The notes below the pieces were generated by a model. The model was not told the DNA's origin. It made no database searches and worked only from the letters and a program-made list of their open reading frames with translations. DNA of 64,000 bases from NCBI GenBank assembly GCA_032433765.1, contig JAVIAB010000008.1, positions 37,063,991-37,127,990 on the forward strand, read 5' to 3'. Position 1 is the first letter of the stretch. Each line of letters starts with the position of its first letter. The DNA is from Megaustenia siamemsis. Lineage: Eukaryota; Mollusca; Gastropoda; Stylommatophora; Ariophantidae. The position numbers and the translations under genes were made by a program. Of the stretch, positions 11,603-23,100 are shown piece after piece.

Positions 11603-11689
11603 TGTATTGTGCGTTACGGCTCCTTCTGCCCTCATTCGCCTTCCAGCAATAAGGGTAGGTATCTAGTTTGCGATCTTTTTCTCATCAGT

Positions 11690-11745
11690 TGAACGACGTT
11701 TCAGCTCAATAGGCCTTCAGCAGGAACAAACAAACAACACGCACA
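11690..11745 (-). other. Penelope-like terminal motif
   Basis: On the minus strand: ctgctgaaggcctattgagc then tgaaacgtcgttc. This hairpin-plus-GAAACG arrangement also occurs at 37143, 44761 and 61066 and resembles the degenerate hammerhead-like ends of Penelope-like elements. No ORF accompanies it. The rest of 11603-11984 shows no gene. Confidence 0.4.
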
Positions 11746-11984
11746 CACAGATATGTAAGTAAATAAAACTAATCCTGCATAGCTAACTAGTAATGAAACA
11801 TCCAAAACAAAATACTAGAGTAAACACTAAGGACGAAATGCAAACATTAAGTAGTAGCGCTGTTGTACCAGTAAGGGATTAAGACATAGAAATACAAATG
11901 AAAGCATACAAATGCGAAGCTGCAGTAAAGCCAAATGTGACGGAGAATTGAAAAAAAAAAATAGAAAAAATGGTATGGTAAAAG

Positions 11985-12066
11985 CTTGTCCATGATTCAC
12001 TTCCATATGTTAAGACTGGCTCTACATAACATTTAAGAACTCTTTTTCTTGTTTTTATTGTCAAAA
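11985..12066 (-). mobile_element. LINE-A fragment, inverted left part of a composite
   Basis: The minus strand encodes LTIKTRKRVLKCYVEPVLTY then GSESW before the match stops. It corresponds to the region around 4790-4870, where the same inverted junction with plus-strand LINE-A sequence occurs. Confidence 0.7.
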
Positions 12067-12912
12067 ATGGATTGTATAGTATCTGCAATAAACTATATGC
12101 ATAGTAGATTGCATTAAACTCTCACTAATGCCAATTTTCACACATTTCAGAAAAAATCTAAAATCGATTTCATACACGTCACTTATTTCTAGTATCGTAC
12201 TGTAAATCTGTAAATTGTTAGAGGTAAAGGAACGAGCAATGCCATATACATCATAAGATCTTCAGTAGAAAGAGCCATAGAGGTTAAAACAGATCTATAC
12301 CTATGTTTCATAAATTATACTAAAGCATTTGACAAAGTAAAGCACCAGAAAATAATCACAATTTTAGAAGTTAACCTCAGACGGAAAATGTACAACAGTG
12401 GTGAGATGCGGAATGGCTCAGACAAAAGCAGCTTTCCAAAAAATGAGGAAAATACTATGCAATCCATTTTTGACAATAGAAACAAGAAAAAGAGTTCTTA
12501 AATGTTATGTAGAGCCAGTCTTAATATATGGAAGTGAATCATGGATAATAGGACAACTGACATAAAAATCACTGGAGGCTGTAGAAATGTGGTTTTACAG
12601 AAGCATGTTGAGAATACCATGGACAGCTAAGAAGAGTAATGAAAATGTCCTGAAAGAGGCCAAAGCAAAAAGAGAGCTAATTTCCAATATTAGGAAGAAA
12701 CAATCATCATTTTTGGGCCATGTAATGAGAAGAGGACAGCTGGGATATATTGTAACAAGCGGGAAAACTGAGGGACGGAAAGATACCAGGCAGCTTAAGA
12801 GAATGGTTTGGCAAAAGGTCAACAACAGAAATAATAAATAACTGTCATGATCGAAAGTTGTGGAGAGACATGATCACCTACGCCAGCAGGCTTGGTACTT
12901 GATGATGATGAT
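12067..12912 (+). mobile_element. LINE-A fragment, right part of the composite
   Basis: 12067-12370 matches 4871-5150 (VERAIEVKTDLYLCFINYTK again visible). It then jumps to the C-terminal region: CYVEPVLIYGSESW, FYRSMLRIPWTAKKSNENVL, SSFLGHVMRRGQLGYIVTSG, and ends caggcttggtacttgatgat. Compared with 5030-6187 it lacks the YADD segment through an internal deletion of roughly 500 bp. The frame 12587-12841 is intact but is only the tail of ORF2. Confidence 0.78.
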
Positions 12913-12914
12913 GG

Positions 12915-13185
12915 TGATTGTTTATAATATCCCGCCAATCTATCTTTTTCGCCCATAGGTCTGGTGTTCTCGCCACGTTTATAGAAGGCTTGGTGTGTTG
13001 TGTTTTGATCTTTCTGCCTTGTCACGTGGCCAGTCCATTTTACCTGTTGTTTCTTTACATATTCTATGGCGGTGGTTATTCCTAGCTTTTATCCCCTCAT
13101 TTCTTCATTTCTGATGTTATCTCTGCGGCTATTTCCTATCATTTGTCTAACACATTTCATGTCGGTAGTTATTAAATTAGATAGT
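12915..13185 (-). mobile_element. LINE-B fragment
   Basis: The minus strand reads TTDMKCVRQMIGN, QQVKWTGHVTRQKDQNTTHQ and AFYKRGENTRPMG, matching the 7160-7655 copy. Several stops. Its end abuts the GAT tail of the preceding LINE-A copy. Confidence 0.75.
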
Positions 13186-13201
13186 AGGTATTAGTATTGA
13201 T

Positions 13202-13465
13202 GGGGAGCCGCGATAGCTCAGTGGTTAGTGAACTGGACTACAAAGGACAAGGGGTAGGGTTCGATCCCAACCGACGGCTTCCGGGTTTGCCCAGCCTTAA
13301 ATGGGTGCCGGATTTTTTTCTGGGAAAGTAAAGCAGCACGGGCGTAATACCGACCACATTACCCCAAAAAATCAAGTGCTGAAGGTGTGTAAAATATAGG
13401 GTCACTAACACCATATTCCCTATACGCCACTTGGCGTGACGGGGGTACATTACTTTATTATTATT
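13202..13465 (+). mobile_element. SINE-2 (tRNA-derived), near full length
   Basis: tRNA-like head: gggagccgcgatagctcagt (A box tagctcagtgg) and gggttcgatcccaac (B box). A tRNA-unrelated body follows, with taataccgaccacattaccc and a 3' domain acgccacttggcgtgacggg, then an att/actt tail. Pol III promoter boxes are intact. Other copies lie at 19579, 28453, 42709 (minus), 46357 and, diverged, 26430 and 47266. Confidence 0.88.
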
Positions 13466-13904
13466 GATAACAGAAAGGTGTTGGTTGGGAATCTATCGGC
13501 GAACTCTTATCTTGGAGCATACCATAATAGCTGACTTCTTATGTCTGATATGACGTAAAACAGCTTTTACTTCTCAAGCTACGACCCTCTGTGGATAGAA
13601 AACTCCCAGACAAACCAGGATTGTGAATTTTTCTGATTTTCTTTGCTTTCTTCCCATTCTAGTGTCGAAGAAGATGCAAAGTTCTGGTTCTGGCCTTTTT
13701 GGCGGCTTCAATCATTGTCAATTGATGTTGTTGTATAATTTCTGTATTATCTGTTCATTTTACTGTGGGTCTGCTTCTTGCTATTCTCTCTTCTTCTCTT
13801 TTAATATATGGGAAGGAATCACACGGCGTTCTTTTTATTGGGGCAACCCATGTTATTTATGTATGCAGCTTAGGATATAACAGCCTACTAATCCTTGAGA
13901 AACT
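13466..13904. other. No gene recognised
   Basis: T-rich spacer. The ORFs at 13623-13880 and 13765-13989 have no recognisable domain, and the second runs into LINE-D tail sequence. Confidence 0.55.
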
Positions 13905-13995
13905 GCTAGAACAAAAAATTCATATAGGAAAAGGTGTATCTTGGTCTACACCCTATGGGCCGGTTACGGCTCGAAAGGTCAATAGATAGATAGAA
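13905..13995 (+). mobile_element. LINE-D 3' terminus fragment
   Basis: Matches the reverse complement of 15819-15910: aaactgctagaacaaaaaat, gtctacaccctatgggccgg, and aaggtcaatagatagataga with a GATA tail. It is fused directly to a LINE-C tail. Confidence 0.75.
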
Positions 13996-14180
13996 TACTT
14001 GAGGGAAAAAAAACAAGGTAAAAGAAGCAGAGGCAGACCAAGACTATCATGGACGAGTAACATAAAAAATGGACAAATCAGCCTATGACAACCTGCACCA
14101 TCAAAGCAAGAGACAGAGCAGAATGGCGCTCCATGGTAGCCAACCTTCGTTGCGGAGACGGCACATGATGATGATAAGCT
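13996..14180 (+). mobile_element. LINE-C 3' tail
   Basis: Decayed copy of the LINE-C end: TTCTIKARDRAEWRSMVANL then RCGDGT and a gatgatgat tail. Same ending as 47520-47893. Confidence 0.8.
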
Positions 14181-14421
14181 TAGGATTGGTTCATCGTCTA
14201 CTCTTTCTCTTATGACTTCACTTTAATTGTATCTCCTCTGGTCACTGTAAGCGCTTTTCTCGGACACACTTTCAGCATAGAAATGTGTAATAGATATATT
14301 AGACTTTCTACTAGTACATTTTTTCTTTCATTGAGAAGAGGACAAATACTCGTAGGCTGCACTATCAATAACCTCCCACGCTAAACCATTAGAATGACAA
14401 CTGGGAAAATGTAGTAACACC

Positions 14422-14442
14422 TATTATTATTATTATTATTAT
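14422..14442. repeat. (TTA)n microsatellite
   Basis: About seven att triplets. No gene is seen in 14181-14717 around it. Confidence 0.85.
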
Positions 14443-14717
14443 CGAGGCACAGCTGGTCACCCATCAGGCACAGACGGCTTTTTATCATCAGCTGGCCGGT
14501 CTCATTAAATCTAATTACTAGCACGTGCGTGCTCGTTGCTCTGCGCTGCATGTCTTAGGCGTGTGTACTCACACACTGTGCTCTTTCTAAGCTTTTGAAC
14601 AACCCATTTTTTAGCCTCATTTTATCGTGTGTTAACTCATAAAAACTAGTCCCCAAATACGAATACACGTATCGAGTATTATACACAAAGCGGACACGGT
14701 TTCTCCTAACTTAAAAT

Positions 14718-15108
14718 GTCATCATCATCAGCATGTGCCATACCGGTTGGCGTAGGTGATCATGTCCCTCCACAATCTTCTATCTACAGTGCATCGTATT
14801 CAGTTCTGTTGTTGACTATTTTCCATGCCTTGACACCAAGCTATCCAGTATTTTCTCTCTTTGTCGTCCGCGATCTCTCTTTCCTTTTATTTTGCCAGTT
14901 GTAACCAAGTATTCCAACTTTCCTCTTCTCATGACGTGCCCGAAAAATGTTGATTGCTTCTTTCTGATGCTTTTTAAGAGCTCCCTTTTTGTGTTGGCCT
15001 CTTTGAGAACTTCCTCATTGGTCTTTTTAGCTGTCCAGGGAACTTTCAACATTCTTCTGAGAAATCCCATCTCTGTGGCCTCTAATGGTCTTTTCGTTAA
15101 AAATGTCA
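14718..15108 (-). mobile_element. LINE-A variant 3' end with open C-terminal frame
   Basis: Minus-strand frame 14816-15109 encodes EMGFLRRMLKVPWTAKKTNE, FFGHVMRRGKLEYLVTTGKI and GKRDRGRQREKILDSL. The GAT tail lies at 14718-14732. It is the closest relative of the 9785-10180 copy and is truncated just inside the C-terminal region. Confidence 0.8.
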
Positions 15109-15574
15109 TAGTAGGATGAAGTATTAAACCTCGCTGTGGTAAGCTACATCATTTGAAGGCTGATGGGAGCGCCCTCCAGGATTTTTCTGGCTCTAAAATA
15201 CCTTTCGAATTGAATGATTCAGGTCCTCAATCTTGAAACAAACAGATTAAATCAAGCCGATCTAACAACCACTGCCTTACTGATATTCATTTACTTGATT
15301 TCTTTTGTCTTCCAGTTTCGTCTTGTTCGTTCACGTTCCCAACCCACCTCGTCAGTGTGCTTGTGTCATCTTATCTTTTATGTGTTGAAGTAGAGATTAA
15401 TGAATAGAGAAACGGTTTGGAGGGGGAGGGGGGGTATAGAGAGGAAGATGACAAAGAGGGATGAGTCCGCACATATCAGCTGATTCCGGCCACAGTTGCT
15501 TTTGTCTTTCACGCACGTTTCAGAGTTAGAATGGAAGAAAAAGAGTTATAACTCCTTGATTGTGTGACGTACAA
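15109..15574. other. No gene recognised
   Basis: Spacer with a G-rich patch (15420-15436). No motif-bearing ORF. Confidence 0.6.
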
Positions 15575-15818
15575 GGGATAACTCCTCTAATAATCTTGTT
15601 TAGTAAGTTTCACCAATAAACTTTTCAATAATTTTGTTTTGTCAGTTATTCCAATAATTCCTCCAAAAAATTTAAGTTTTTCCAATAGCTCCTGTAATAA
15701 TATTTGTCAGTTTCTCCAATAACGTCTCTAATAAATTTGTTGCACCAATAACCCTTTCAATAATTTTGTTTGTCAGCTTTTCCAATAATTCGTCCAAAAA
15801 ATTTAAGTTTCTCCAATA
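15575..15818. repeat. Divergent edge units of the 34-bp satellite
   Basis: Loose 35-38 bp repeats (ccaataattcctctaataat, ttttgtttgtcagtttctcc) resemble the core unit at 20155-25262 (taattcctgtattaattttg, ttcagtttccccgt). They are interrupted by the LINE-D insertion and continue at 18445-18490. Confidence 0.7.
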
Positions 15819-18444
15819 TCTATCTATCTATTGACCTTTCGAGCCGTAGCCGGCCCATAGGGCGTAGACCAAGATACTCCTGCTCTTATCTGAATTTTTG
15901 GTTCTAGCAGTTTTCAATTCTTTTAAAGATATTTATCAAATCTCGCCATTTGTCTCTGTTCTGTACAAGCAGCTCTATCTCATTGAGGGAGCCGAATCCT
16001 GCTGCTCTTGCCTCTCTCATCAATGTTCTTCTCAGTGTCTCTCTGGGTCTTCCTCTTTTTCTCTTACCTGTTGTTTCCCATATGAGGGTTTGCTTTGCTA
16101 TTCGGTTATTATCTCTCCTCATAACATGTCCAACATATGACCATCGTCTTTTCTTTATTACTGAAGATATTAGTGGTTGATTGGCAATTTCTCTAATTTC
16201 CTCGTCTGTTTTGAATTCGTTCCACGCTGTACCAAGTATTTCCCTTAGACATTTATTTTCGAATGCGTTTAACTTTGTTTCTATATCTCTTGTTGTTTTC
16301 CAGCTTTCACACGCATACGTAAGGGTTGATAGTACATTTGATTTGAATAGTCTACGTTTTGTGTTTGTGCTGATGAGTTTTGATTTCCACAACTTTTCAA
16401 GGCTTCTGAAAGACATTGCTGCTTTAGCTATTCTGATTCTAATTTATTTGCTTGTATTCCCTTTTCGATCAATGTGACTTCCAAGATAGATAAAGTGATC
16501 AATCTCTTCCACTGGTTTGTTTTCCATGTATATTTTGTCATCTGTTGGAATTAAACTTTTCATGACTTTAGTCTTTTCATGATTCATCTCAAGCCCAATT
16601 TTGCTGGCTATTGATGATAGTTCATTTGTGTTTTCCTGCATCGTTTTTATCTGGCTGTTGATGAGAACTATGTCATCAGCAAAGTCGAGGTCCTCCAAAT
16701 GGTCTCCTTGTATTTATTTGATGCCTTTATTACCAGTGCAGCATTTCTTCATTATGAAGTCCAAAACAATTCCAAATAAAAAGGGCGATGAAATACATCC
16801 TTATTTAACCCCAGTTTCTATTGGGAAACCTTCGCTCAGTCCTGCCTCTCTTCGAAACTGCACATGTGTAACCATCATACATGTCTTTGATAATATTTAT
16901 GATTTTTGATGGTAAGCCATATTGCTTCAGAATTTTCCACAAAGAATCTCTATGAATACTGTCAAATGCTTTTTTGAAGTCGATGAAGTTAAGTACAAAA
17001 GGTTTTGTTTTTCAATGTGTTCCTCCAATATAAGTCGTAGAGTGAAAATGAGGTCAAGACAGCTTCTCCCTTTTCTAAACCCAGCCTGTTCTTCACGCAT
17101 TACTGTATCTATTGAATCCTTTATTCTATTTGGGATGATTTTGCAGAATAACTTTGAGGCAATTGACAAAAGTGTCACGCCTCTCCAGTTGTTACAATCT
17201 CTAAGATTGCCCTTTTTTGGGATCTTAACAATGATTCCTTTTTTTTCCTTTTATGAGGCGTCTTCTCTGCTTTCCAAATGAAGTTGAACATTTTTCTGGA
17301 GATGTATTAAATTATGTCTATCAATTAGTTTGAAGATCTCAGCTGTTAACTTATCCTCTCCAGCAGCCTTGTTATTGGTCATACGCTTTAAGGTGGTTTC
17401 TATTTCACTCAAGGTGAAGTCATCTAAATTTACATCTAATTCTGCTGCTGGTGTTTCAGCTTCAAAATCTATTAAACTGTTTGGTAGTGGACGGTTAAGA
17501 ATTTCTTTGATGTTTTCCGCCCAACGGGCTTTTATGTCTGCGCTTGTTGTTAGCATTAATCCAGATTTGTCTAGAATTGGTGTTCCACTGGATGTATAGA
17601 TGTTTGTCAGCATCTTTTGTACAGTATAAAGAGTTCTGCTGTCTCCTGTAAGTGCAGCTGTCTCTGCTTTCTCTGCCAAATTGTCTATACAAGCTCTTGT
17701 ATCTCTTCTTGCTGAACTTTTCACTTTGTTGTCTAATTCTTTGTATGTTACTTTTGCCAGAACCTTTCCAAGATCTGTCTTTACATTAGTCATGGCTCTC
17801 TTCGCTTCTCTTCTTTCTTTGATGTATTTCCATGTGGTGTCTGAAATCCACACTAGTTTTTCCATTTTCTTCAGTCCGGCACTTGCTTCTGCTGCTGTCA
17901 TTAGTATTTTGCTCTGTGAGTCCCACATTTCAGTGATATCTAAGTCTATTTCACCGAGTGCTGTATAACAATTACTTAACTCTATGTTAAACTTTTCCCT
18001 TATGGCTTCATCTTTCAGTTTACGACTATCAATTTTATGTGTAGTTGATCTCTTCTGTTGGCTTCTAAATGTTAATCCTATTTTCCCAATGCACAGGTTG
18101 TGGTCACTATTAACATCAGCACCTCTGTATGCTCTTACATCTATTAATGATGATCTGAATTGTTGTTTAATACATAGGTGGTCGATTTGATTTGAGGTTC
18201 TATCATCAGGAGATATCCATCTTGTTTTGTGAATATTTTTGTGTGGAAATAATGTCCCACCTATAACTAAACTTTCTATTAAACATAATTCTATTAATCT
18301 TTCTCCATTCTGACTTGTAGTATCACAGCCTTCTCTCCCCATTGCATGTTCCACTCCTGCGTTGTCTTTTCCCACTTTGGCGTTGAAGTCTCCCATTACA
18401 ATTAAAAGATCGTGTTTGGGTATTTTGTTTATAAGTTGTTGTTG
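15819..18444 (-). mobile_element. LINE-D, 5'-truncated non-LTR retrotransposon
   Basis: A 2.6-kb minus-strand element with a TATC (GATA on its own strand) tail at 15819. It is flanked by ttctccaata at 15809-15818 and 18445-18454, a possible 10-bp target duplication, though the flanking DNA is itself repetitive. It contains part of the AP-type endonuclease, the RT core and the C-terminal tail. Related pieces are at 13905 and 62189. Domain layout and sequence style suggest an RTE-like LINE. Confidence 0.85.
15904..18444 (-). pseudogene. LINE-D ORF2 (endonuclease-reverse transcriptase), broken
   Basis: Reading 5' to 3' on the minus strand: endonuclease remnants LLIVMGDFNAKVGKDNAG, RTSNQIDHLCIKQQF and GADVNSDHNLCIGKIGL (about 18420-18080). 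A linker follows, ending TTLKRMTNNKAAGEDKLTAE, the entry to RT. The RT piece EEQAGFRKGRSCLDLIFTLR comes next (about 17050-17100), then DLDFADDIVLINSQ (catalytic FADD, about 16660-16695), then the C-terminal part NAFENKCLREILGTAWNEF and RRWSYVGHVMRRDNNRIAKQ (15904-16416). At least three frame breaks separate the pieces. The N-terminal part of the endonuclease is missing. It would copy its own mRNA at nicked DNA if intact; this copy cannot. Confidence 0.82.
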
Positions 18445-18490
18445 TTCTCCAATAACTCCTGTAATAATATTTGTCAGTTTCTCCAATAAC
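18445..18490. repeat. Satellite edge unit between two LINEs
   Basis: ctccaataactcctgtaata then atttgtcagtttctccaata matches the units at 15575-15818, showing that LINE-D interrupted the array. Confidence 0.7.
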
Positions 18491-20095
18491 TACTAGATAA
18501 AATATTGGAGAGAGAACAAATACATAAAGACTGGAAAGTAGGGTATAAGATCAAATTGCCAATGAAATGAAATTTACAAAAGTGCACAATTACAGGTGAA
18601 TTATGCTGCAATCAGTGCCAGGAAAAATACTAAGCAGAATCATTCTGGAGAGACTAAAAGAGGCCATAGAGAAACATCTGAGAGATGAACAAACATGTTT
18701 TAAAAAAAATAAAAAAGAGCTGATCATGCACTGATCAAATACTTACCTTACGTATAATAGTTGAACAAAGATGAGAACTACAGTCCCCACTTTATATCAG
18801 ATTAATAGATTATTAAAAGGCAAATGGTAGTTTAGACAGATCAATGCTTTGGAAGCTGCTGATTCATGACGGAATCCCCATAAAGTTTATAAACCTTATA
18901 GAAACAATGTATGAAGGAATGAAATATAGTGTTGTGAATGAAGAGTGTCTTGCAGAAGGGTTTGAAATAAGAACAAGAGGAAGGCTGATATGCCTGCTAC
19001 CTCCATTTCTCTTTCTGCAAGCCGTAGATTGGATTATAAGAGTAACGCAGAACAGAAATGGAACCCAGTGGTCACTGGCCAAGCAACTTAATGACTTAGA
19101 CTTTGCTAATGACATAGCTCTCCTATCAGATAATAATCAACAGATGCAAGATAAAATGAGCATACTTGATGAGAGCTCACAACAGCTGGGACTGAAAATA
19201 AATAGATTAAGACTACAATCATGAGAATTAATGCAGTTGGCAATAACCACATAATAATAGGAGAAATACATCTACTAGACGTAATATAGACAAAGGAGGA
19301 GAAGATAATTATACCAAATAAGGATACAAAAGCAAGAGGATCCTTCTTTGCACTAGGAAACATGAAAATCCAAAGAAATTAGGTTAAATATAAAAATTAA
19401 TAATTTCAACTCCAATGTTAAATCAGTCCGATTGTATGGCTGTGAATCAGAGAACAACAAAAATGACAAAGATGAAGATACAGACCTTCATTAATGGATG
19501 TCTTCGTAGGATAGAAGAATGGAAATGGCAGGACAAAATCCATAACATAGAATTATGGGAAAGTACCAGCCAAATACCGGGAGCCACGATAGCTCAGTGG
19601 TTAGTGAACTGGACTACAAAGAACAAGAGGTAGGGTTCGATCCCAACCGACGGCTTCCCGTTCACCCAGCCTTTAATGGGTACCGGAATTTTTTCTGGGA
19701 AAGTAAAGCGGCACGGGCGTAATACCGACCACATTACCCCAAAAATCATGTGCCGAAGGTCTGTAAAATGTATGGTCACTAACACCATATTCCATATAGG
19801 CCACTTGGTGTGACGGGGGTACTTTACTTTTTTACTACCAACCAAATACCAGTGGACAAAGAGACACAACGAAGACGATGGCGCTGGATAGGATAGACAC
19901 GACAGACCCTTTTTGGAATCTCCAGTGGAAGAGACAAAGATGAAGACCAAAGCGTTCTTTGAGGAGATAGGTAGATGCAGAGATGAAGAGAACGGGAAAG
20001 ACATGGAACAATCTTAAAAGAATGGCAAGAAACAGAAGGGCCTGGCAAGTGTTTGTTGAAGACCTATGCTCACAGGGAGGTGACAAGAATAAGTT
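18491..20095 (+). mobile_element. LINE-E with RT domain, carrying a nested SINE-2
   Basis: Plus-strand RT pieces in order: ILSRIILERLKEAIEKHLRD (about 18640), SLDRSMLWKLLIHDGIPIKF (motif A region), LPPFLFLQAVDWIIRVTQN, LNDLDFANDIALLSDNNQQM (FADD box changed to FAND, about 19095), SQQLGLKIN, and the tail INGCLRRIEEWKWQDK. After the SINE it reads on to its end at gaagacctatgctcacaggg. Frameshifts and stops are frequent. The Asp-to-Asn change in the catalytic box alone would inactivate the enzyme. Better-preserved tails lie at 48245 and 58410. Confidence 0.8.
19579..19835 (+). mobile_element. SINE-2 nested in LINE-E, with target duplication
   Basis: gggagccacgatagctcagt (A box) and gggttcgatcccaac (B box) head, usual body and an actttactttttt tail. 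Flanked by taccagccaaatacc (19564-19578) and taccaaccaaatacc (19836-19850), a 15-bp duplication with one mismatch, and LINE-E coding sequence continues across it. The SINE is therefore younger than the LINE. Confidence 0.92.
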
Positions 20096-20154
20096 AAAGT
20101 TTATAACTATTCGAACAGTTTTCTTTTGTTCGCTTCCCCAGTAATTCCTCTTTT

Positions 20155-23100
20155 TTTTTTGTTCAGTTTCCCCATTAACTGCTTTATTAATTTTGTTCAG
20201 TTTCCCCATTAACTGCTTTATTAATTTTGTTCAGTTTCCCCATTAACTGCTTTATTAATTTTGTTCAGTTTCCCCATTAACTGCTTTATTAATTTTGTTC
20301 AGTTTCCCCATTAACTGCTTTATTAATTTTGTTTAGTTTCCCCATTAACTGCTTTATTAATTTTGTTCAGTTTCCCCATTAACTGCTTTATTAATTTTGT
20401 TCACTTTCCCCATTAACTGCTTTATTAATTTTGTTTAGTTTCCCCATTAACTGCTTTATTAATTTTGTTCAGTTTCCCCATTAACTGCTTTATTAATTTT
20501 GTTCAGTTTCCCCATTAACTGCTTTATTAATTTTGTTCAGTTTCCCCGTTAATTCCTGTATTAATTTTGTTCAGTTTCCCCATTAACTGCTTTATTAATT
20601 TTGTTCAGTTTCCCCGTTAATTCCTGTATTAATTTTGTTCACTTTCCCCATTAATTCCTGTATTAATTTTGTTCAGTTTCCCCGTTAATTCCTGTATTAA
20701 TTTTGTTCAGTTTCCCCGTTAATTCCTGTATTAATTTTGTTCAGTTTCCCCGTTAATTCCTGTATTAATTTTGTTCAGTTTCCCCGTTAATTCCTGTATT
20801 AATTTTGTTCAGTTTCCCCATTAATTGCTTTATTAATTTTGTTCAGTTTCCCCGTTAATTCCTGTATTAATTTTGTTCAGTTTCCCCGTTAATTCCTGTA
20901 TTAATTTTGTTCAGTTTCCCCGTTAATTCCTGTATTAATTTTGTTCAGTTTCCCCATTAATTGCTTTATTAATTTTGTTCAGTTTCCCGTTAATTCCTGT
21001 ATTAATTTTGTTCAGTTTCCCCGTTAATTCCTGTATTAATTTTGTTCAGTTTCCCCATTAATTTCTGTATTAATTTTGTTCAGTTTCCCCGTTAATTCCT
21101 GTATTAATTTTGTTCAGTTTCCCCGTTAATTCCTGTATTAATTTTGTTCAGTTTCCCCGTTAATTCCTGTATTAATTTTGTTCAGTTTCCCCGTTAATTT
21201 CTTTATTAATTTTGTTCAGTTTCCCCATTAATTCCTGTATTAATTTTGTTCAGTTTCCCCGTTAATTCCTGTATTAATTTTGTTCAGTTTCCCCGTTAAT
21301 TCCTGTATTAATTTTGTTCAGTTTCCCCGTTAATTCCTGTATTAATTTTGTTCAGTTTCCCCGTTAATTCCTGTATTAATTTTGTTCAGTTTCCCCGTTA
21401 ATTCCTGTATTAATTTTGTTCAGTTTCCCCGTTAATTCCTGTATTAATTTTGTTCAGTTTCCCCGTTAATTCCTGTATTAATTTTGTTCAGTTTCCCCGT
21501 TAATTCCTGTATTAATTTTGTTCAGTTTCCCCATTAATTTCTGTATTAATTTTGTTCAGTTTCCCCGTTAATTCCTGTATTAATTTTGTTCAGTTTCCCC
21601 GTTAATTCCTGTATTAATTTTGTTCAGTTTCCCCGTTAATTCCTGTATTAATTTTGTTCAGTTTCCCCGTTAATTTCTTTATTAATTTTGTTCAGTTTCC
21701 CCATTAATTCCTGTATTAATTTTGTTCAGTTTCCCCGTTAATTCCTGTATTAATTTTGTTCAGTTTCCCCGTTAATTCCTGTATTAATTTTGTTCAGTTT
21801 CCCCGTTAATTCCTGTATTAATTTTGTTCAGTTTCCCCGTTAATTCCTGTATTAATTTTGTTCAGTTTCCCCGTTAATTCCTGTATTAATTTTGTTCAGT
21901 TTCCCCATTAATTTCTGTATTAATTTTGTTCAGTTTCCCCGTTAATTCCTGTATTAATTTTGTTCAGTTTCCCCGTTAATTCCTGTATTAATTTTGTTCA
22001 GTTTCCCCGTTAATTCCTGTATTAATTTTGTTCAGTTTCCCCGTTAATTTCTTTATTAATTTTGTTCAGTTTCCCCATTAATTCCTGTATTAATTTTGTT
22101 CAGTTTCCCCGTTAATTCCTGTATTAATTTTGTTCAGTTTCCCCGTTAATTCCTGTATTAATTTTGTTCAGTTTCCCCGTTAATTCCTGTATTAATTTTG
22201 TTCAGTTTCCCCGTTAATTCCTGTATTAATTTTGTTCAGTTTCCCCGTTAATTCCTGTATTAATTTTGTTCAGTTTCCCCATTAATTTCTGTATTAATTT
22301 TGTTCAGTTTCCCCGTTAATTCCTGTATTAATTTTGTTCAGTTTCCCCGTTAATTCCTGTATTAATTTTGTTCAGTTTCCCCGTTAATTCCTGTATTAAT
22401 TTTGTTCAGTTTCCCCGTTAATTTCTTTATTAATTTTGTTCAGTTTCCCCATTAATTCCTGTATTAATTTTGTTCAGTTTCCCCGTTAATTCCTGTATTA
22501 ATTTTGTTCAGTTTCCCCGTTAATTCCTGTATTAATTTTGTTCAGTTTCCCCGTTAATTCCTGTATTAATTTTGTTCAGTTTCCCCGTTAATTCCTGTAT
22601 TAATTTTGTTCAGTTTCCCCATTAATTCCTGTATTAATTTTGTTCAGTTTCCCCGTTAATTCCTGTATTAATTTTGTTCAGTTTCCCCGTTAATTCCTGT
22701 ATTAATTTTGTTCAGTTTCCCCGTTAATTCCTGTATTAATTTTGTTCAGTTTCCCCGTTAATTCCTGTATTAATTTTGTTCAGTTTCCCCGTTAATTCCT
22801 GTATTAATTTTGTTCAGTTTCCCCGTTAATTCCTGTATTAATTTTGTTCAGTTTCCCCGTTAATTCCTGTATTAATTTTGTTCAGTTTCCCCGTTAATTC
22901 CTGTATTAATTTTGTTCAGTTTCCCCGTTAATTCCTGTATTAATTTTGTTCAGTTTCCCCATTAATTTCTGTATTAATTTTGTTCAGTTTCCCCGTTAAT
23001 TCCTGTATTAATTTTGTTCAGTTTCCCCGTTAATTCCTGTATTAATTTTGTTCAGTTTCCCCGTTAATTCCTGTATTAATTTTGTTCAGTTTCCCCGTTA

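Noticed and set aside
13202..13300. Functional tRNA gene suggested by A and B boxes
   Set aside because: The head cannot close a proper acceptor stem, is repeated many times, and is followed by a conserved SINE body and tail.
16601..18190. Several plus-strand ORFs of 60-119 codons opposite LINE-D
   Set aside because: Antisense shadows of the endonuclease/RT reading on the minus strand; hydrophobic composition typical of reverse-complemented coding sequence.
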